Source: CAZZCN01 sp964652975
GTDB taxonomy: Bacteria > Bacillota > Clostridia > Saccharofermentanales > UBA5734
Reading direction: 5' to 3'
NCBI GenBank assembly: GCA_964652975.1
Contig: CAZZCN010000041.1
Location: 1-27,764 of the forward strand
DNA: 27,764 nucleotides
The position numbers and the translations under genes were made by a program. Shown piece after piece: positions 27,301 through 27,764 of this stretch. Under the pieces are notes generated by a model, which was not told where the DNA came from, made no database searches, and saw only the letters and a program-made list of their open reading frames with translations. Positions within the stretch are counted from its first letter, which is position 1, and the number at the start of each line of letters is the position of its first letter.

Positions 27301-27359
27301 TAGCACTAAAAAAGGATATCATCGGGATAAAAACAATAGAACAAAATGTCTTACAGTAA
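24336..27359 (+). CDS. Modular dockerin protein with hydrolase-like barrel
   Basis: A 1007-residue secreted protein; GTG 24336 follows AGAGAGGG. Order: signal peptide 1-35; an F5/8 type C (discoidin/CBM32-like) domain whose first strand (INLAMNKPATA, 39-49) is split from its remainder (AAKAVDGDMNTQWIS onward, 236-353) by an inserted jelly roll (about 57-230); hydrolase-like barrel 363-708; Big_2 Ig domain about 717-798; a second Ig-like domain to about 868; pre-dockerin 875-938; dockerin 941-997. The barrel is homologous to the 11245 lipoprotein: NWEGDN 496-501 (E498), VEVNK, YSDWET, GEFGA 625-629 (E626), YWEL. E498 and E626 are the likely catalytic pair of a clan GH-A-like enzyme. The second dockerin loop (GDIFNKG) lacks the usual Asp. 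It is probably an extracellular, scaffold- or surface-bound glycan hydrolase. Confidence 0.8.
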   Translation: MKNKSFILKGLSFVLSFLMVCSVFFCYNIISISASSQTINLAMNKPATACNDLSTLYYETGLERGQAQTNWSNEMEYSLNTSRTSCEKVTGQVAKTGTSALKYSGMDNSDTISYHYFKVFDVNISIVNSSVLDFYIYPQQDNGRFVSVDLSFTDGSSLRNSSAVDQFGHWMHPASGHGGNIALNTWTKISSNIGTWLAGKTVDKILIAYDHAPGTGVFSGYLDDISIKSNNIDDGAAKAVDGDMNTQWISTDGSGAHWLTLDLGQVCHIERYVIYNAGANGEPTIYNTSAFKIQTSNDGNSFVDADTVTGNTANIVGRNIIMEARYIKLNIIQGEQSGQVNQFARINNFEIFGTVPYDFSDSPLNERIGATHWRGYYRTQTGETSIDNAAYELKALGSKAIKLNINDLATSYPLDSWPGAGGNTLAENLQYDCFKRVFGDPFFKTYLLVCYERPNINYFDGVSVAEKAQVENQFYDAASYLLNTYSNTGKVFILSNWEGDNMFGYSDGSLTAQQGIKDYFYARTEGIRRAQDDANMNSGCLVFSCVEVNKLKYNNNNGYPKLVDFLVPTSDADMFSYSDWETVDKTVYHSDPNEVKNSVKDALDLLISKANGNKYFAKGKNIIIGEFGAAENLYDANWQKSVTQAVIEAGYEKNVQFMLYWELFSNEPLTSVTPGDPNIVNSDLSGYWLIRPDGTKTPTYDYLQNILMNNSMDTESFVTGVTLDKTTLLIGKWATNQLSATVNPSNAINKEVTWHSSNTAVATVSATGLVKAVEAGTATITVTTVAGGKTATCLVTVTQSNVSGIADGQVYDMVNGDLIISYSEGVATLNGTAFSSYDTVNEVGEYILIVTDALNSSTVINFTVVDTTPPISFGVYIVSNDNIVTNVLPNTSVGNFKLAIALKRNTSLLFSKADASLVGTNTKFDFINGNQTVTYSIVIFGDINGDGLIDVFDLVSMKSHLLKINILGGEYFKAGDIFNKGRISITDLLALKKDIIGIKTIEQNVLQ

Positions 27360-27385
27360 GAAATCATACAACTAAAATGTATGAA

Positions 27386-27393
27386 AAGGAGAG
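27386..27393 (+). promoter_or_regulatory. Ribosome site fixing the fusion start
   Basis: AAGGAGAG lies nine bases before ATG 27402. No comparable site precedes the in-frame ATG at 27501, and there is no start codon beside the AGGGG at 27546-27550. This supports translation from the transaldolase-like start, making the fusion real at the level of translation. Confidence 0.7.
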
Positions 27394-27401
27394 AAAAGAA
27401 A

Positions 27402-27764
27402 ATGGCATTCAGAATTTTTATAGATACAGCAAATGTAAAAGAGATAAAGGAAGCTGCAGGCACAGGAATAATTGACGAGATAGCGACTAATCCGAATAAG
27501 ATGTCACAGGTGGGCAGACGATATCATTACGTAATAAGGGATATCAGGGGATTAAGAAAAAAATTAATTTCATTGGCTATTGTGGTTCAGATGTTAATAT
27601 CATTGATGCCATATTCCGGGGTTGTTGTTAATGCACATGCTGTATTAACCCTAAATACTACAACTGTTACGGATAACTGTGACAGTGCTACATCTACAAG
27701 TAATGTAACTTATAGCGGATTTTCGGCTAACAACTTCACTACACAGTGGAACAGCTCCAGCCCG
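27402..27764 (+). CDS. Transaldolase fragment fused to secreted module (partial)
   Basis: 121 codons are visible and the frame is open to the window end. Residues 1 to about 47 match the N-terminus of the transaldolase/fructose-6-phosphate aldolase family (FRIFIDTANVKEIKEA, GIIDEIATNP). The catalytic lysine of such enzymes lies farther on and is absent. Homology stops near YHYVIRDI and an export signal follows: basic RGLRKK (49-54), a hydrophobic core to about 76, and an A-H-A cleavage site at 78-80. From residue 88 the start of the surface module appears (TVTDNCDSA...VTYSGF), very like the 5591 product (TVTDDCSSA...VTYSGF). The likely history is a deletion or recombination that joined a transaldolase start to a secreted-protein gene. 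The gene lies 42 bp after the dockerin enzyme, probably in one transcript. Confidence 0.7.
   Translation, partial: MAFRIFIDTANVKEIKEAAGTGIIDEIATNPNKMSQVGRRYHYVIRDIRGLRKKLISLAIVVQMLISLMPYSGVVVNAHAVLTLNTTTVTDNCDSATSTSNVTYSGFSANNFTTQWNSSSP

Noticed and set aside
27402..27545. Intact transaldolase or fructose-6-phosphate aldolase gene
   Set aside because: Only about 47 N-terminal residues are present; the catalytic lysine region is missing and the frame continues into a signal peptide.
1..27764. A complete cellulosome locus
   Set aside because: Two dockerins are present but no cohesin, scaffoldin or recognised cellulase domain could be seen.

Overview
The window comes from a low-GC, Gram-positive, anaerobic clostridial bacterium, probably of the Ruminococcaceae/Oscillospirales type. 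The grounds are AT-rich coding DNA with strong AGGAGG-type ribosome sites, lipoprotein and sortase-like surface signals, type I dockerins on two proteins, and sugar ABC importers without their own ATPase. Everything is coded on the + strand and gaps are short (largest about 204 bp), so no long non-coding stretch exists. I saw no tRNA, rRNA, CRISPR array, transposase or phage gene.

Layout. (1) 1-590: the 3' end of a secreted protein with a surface module, a pre-dockerin domain and a dockerin. (2) 795-4245: a metabolic operon of a PfkB sugar kinase, a mannitol-dehydrogenase-family enzyme and a SorE-like zinc dehydrogenase, which suggests polyol or ketose-phosphate catabolism. (3) 4329-9760: two large surface proteins built on the same roughly 240-residue module, the second also carrying a sialate-O-acetylesterase-type SGNH esterase and a possible sortase signal. 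(4) 9772-17303: a solute-binding lipoprotein, a lipoprotein with a glycoside-hydrolase-like barrel, an unusual giant solute-binding protein fused to carbohydrate-binding-like domains, and a MalF/MalG-type permease pair. (5) 17343-24175: a membrane-tethered NHL/TPR protein, a YIP1 membrane protein, a DUF5696 protein and a second permease pair. (6) 24336-27359: a large dockerin enzyme whose central barrel is a paralogue of the lipoprotein barrel in block 4. (7) 27402-27764 (runs off the end): an in-frame fusion of a transaldolase N-terminal fragment to a secreted protein carrying the same surface module as blocks 1 and 3.

Read together, this is a glycan capture, deacetylation, cleavage and import locus. 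Surface and dockerin proteins bind and trim an acetylated polysaccharide, lipoproteins collect the products, two permease pairs import them (presumably sharing a MsmX-type ATPase coded elsewhere), and the kinase/dehydrogenase operon may handle the sugars inside. The target glycan cannot be read from the sequence.

The best candidates for undescribed biology are the recurrent surface module that appears with several different cell-attachment devices, the paired NWEGDN/GEFGA barrel proteins, and the NHL-YIP1-DUF5696 set wired into the importers.
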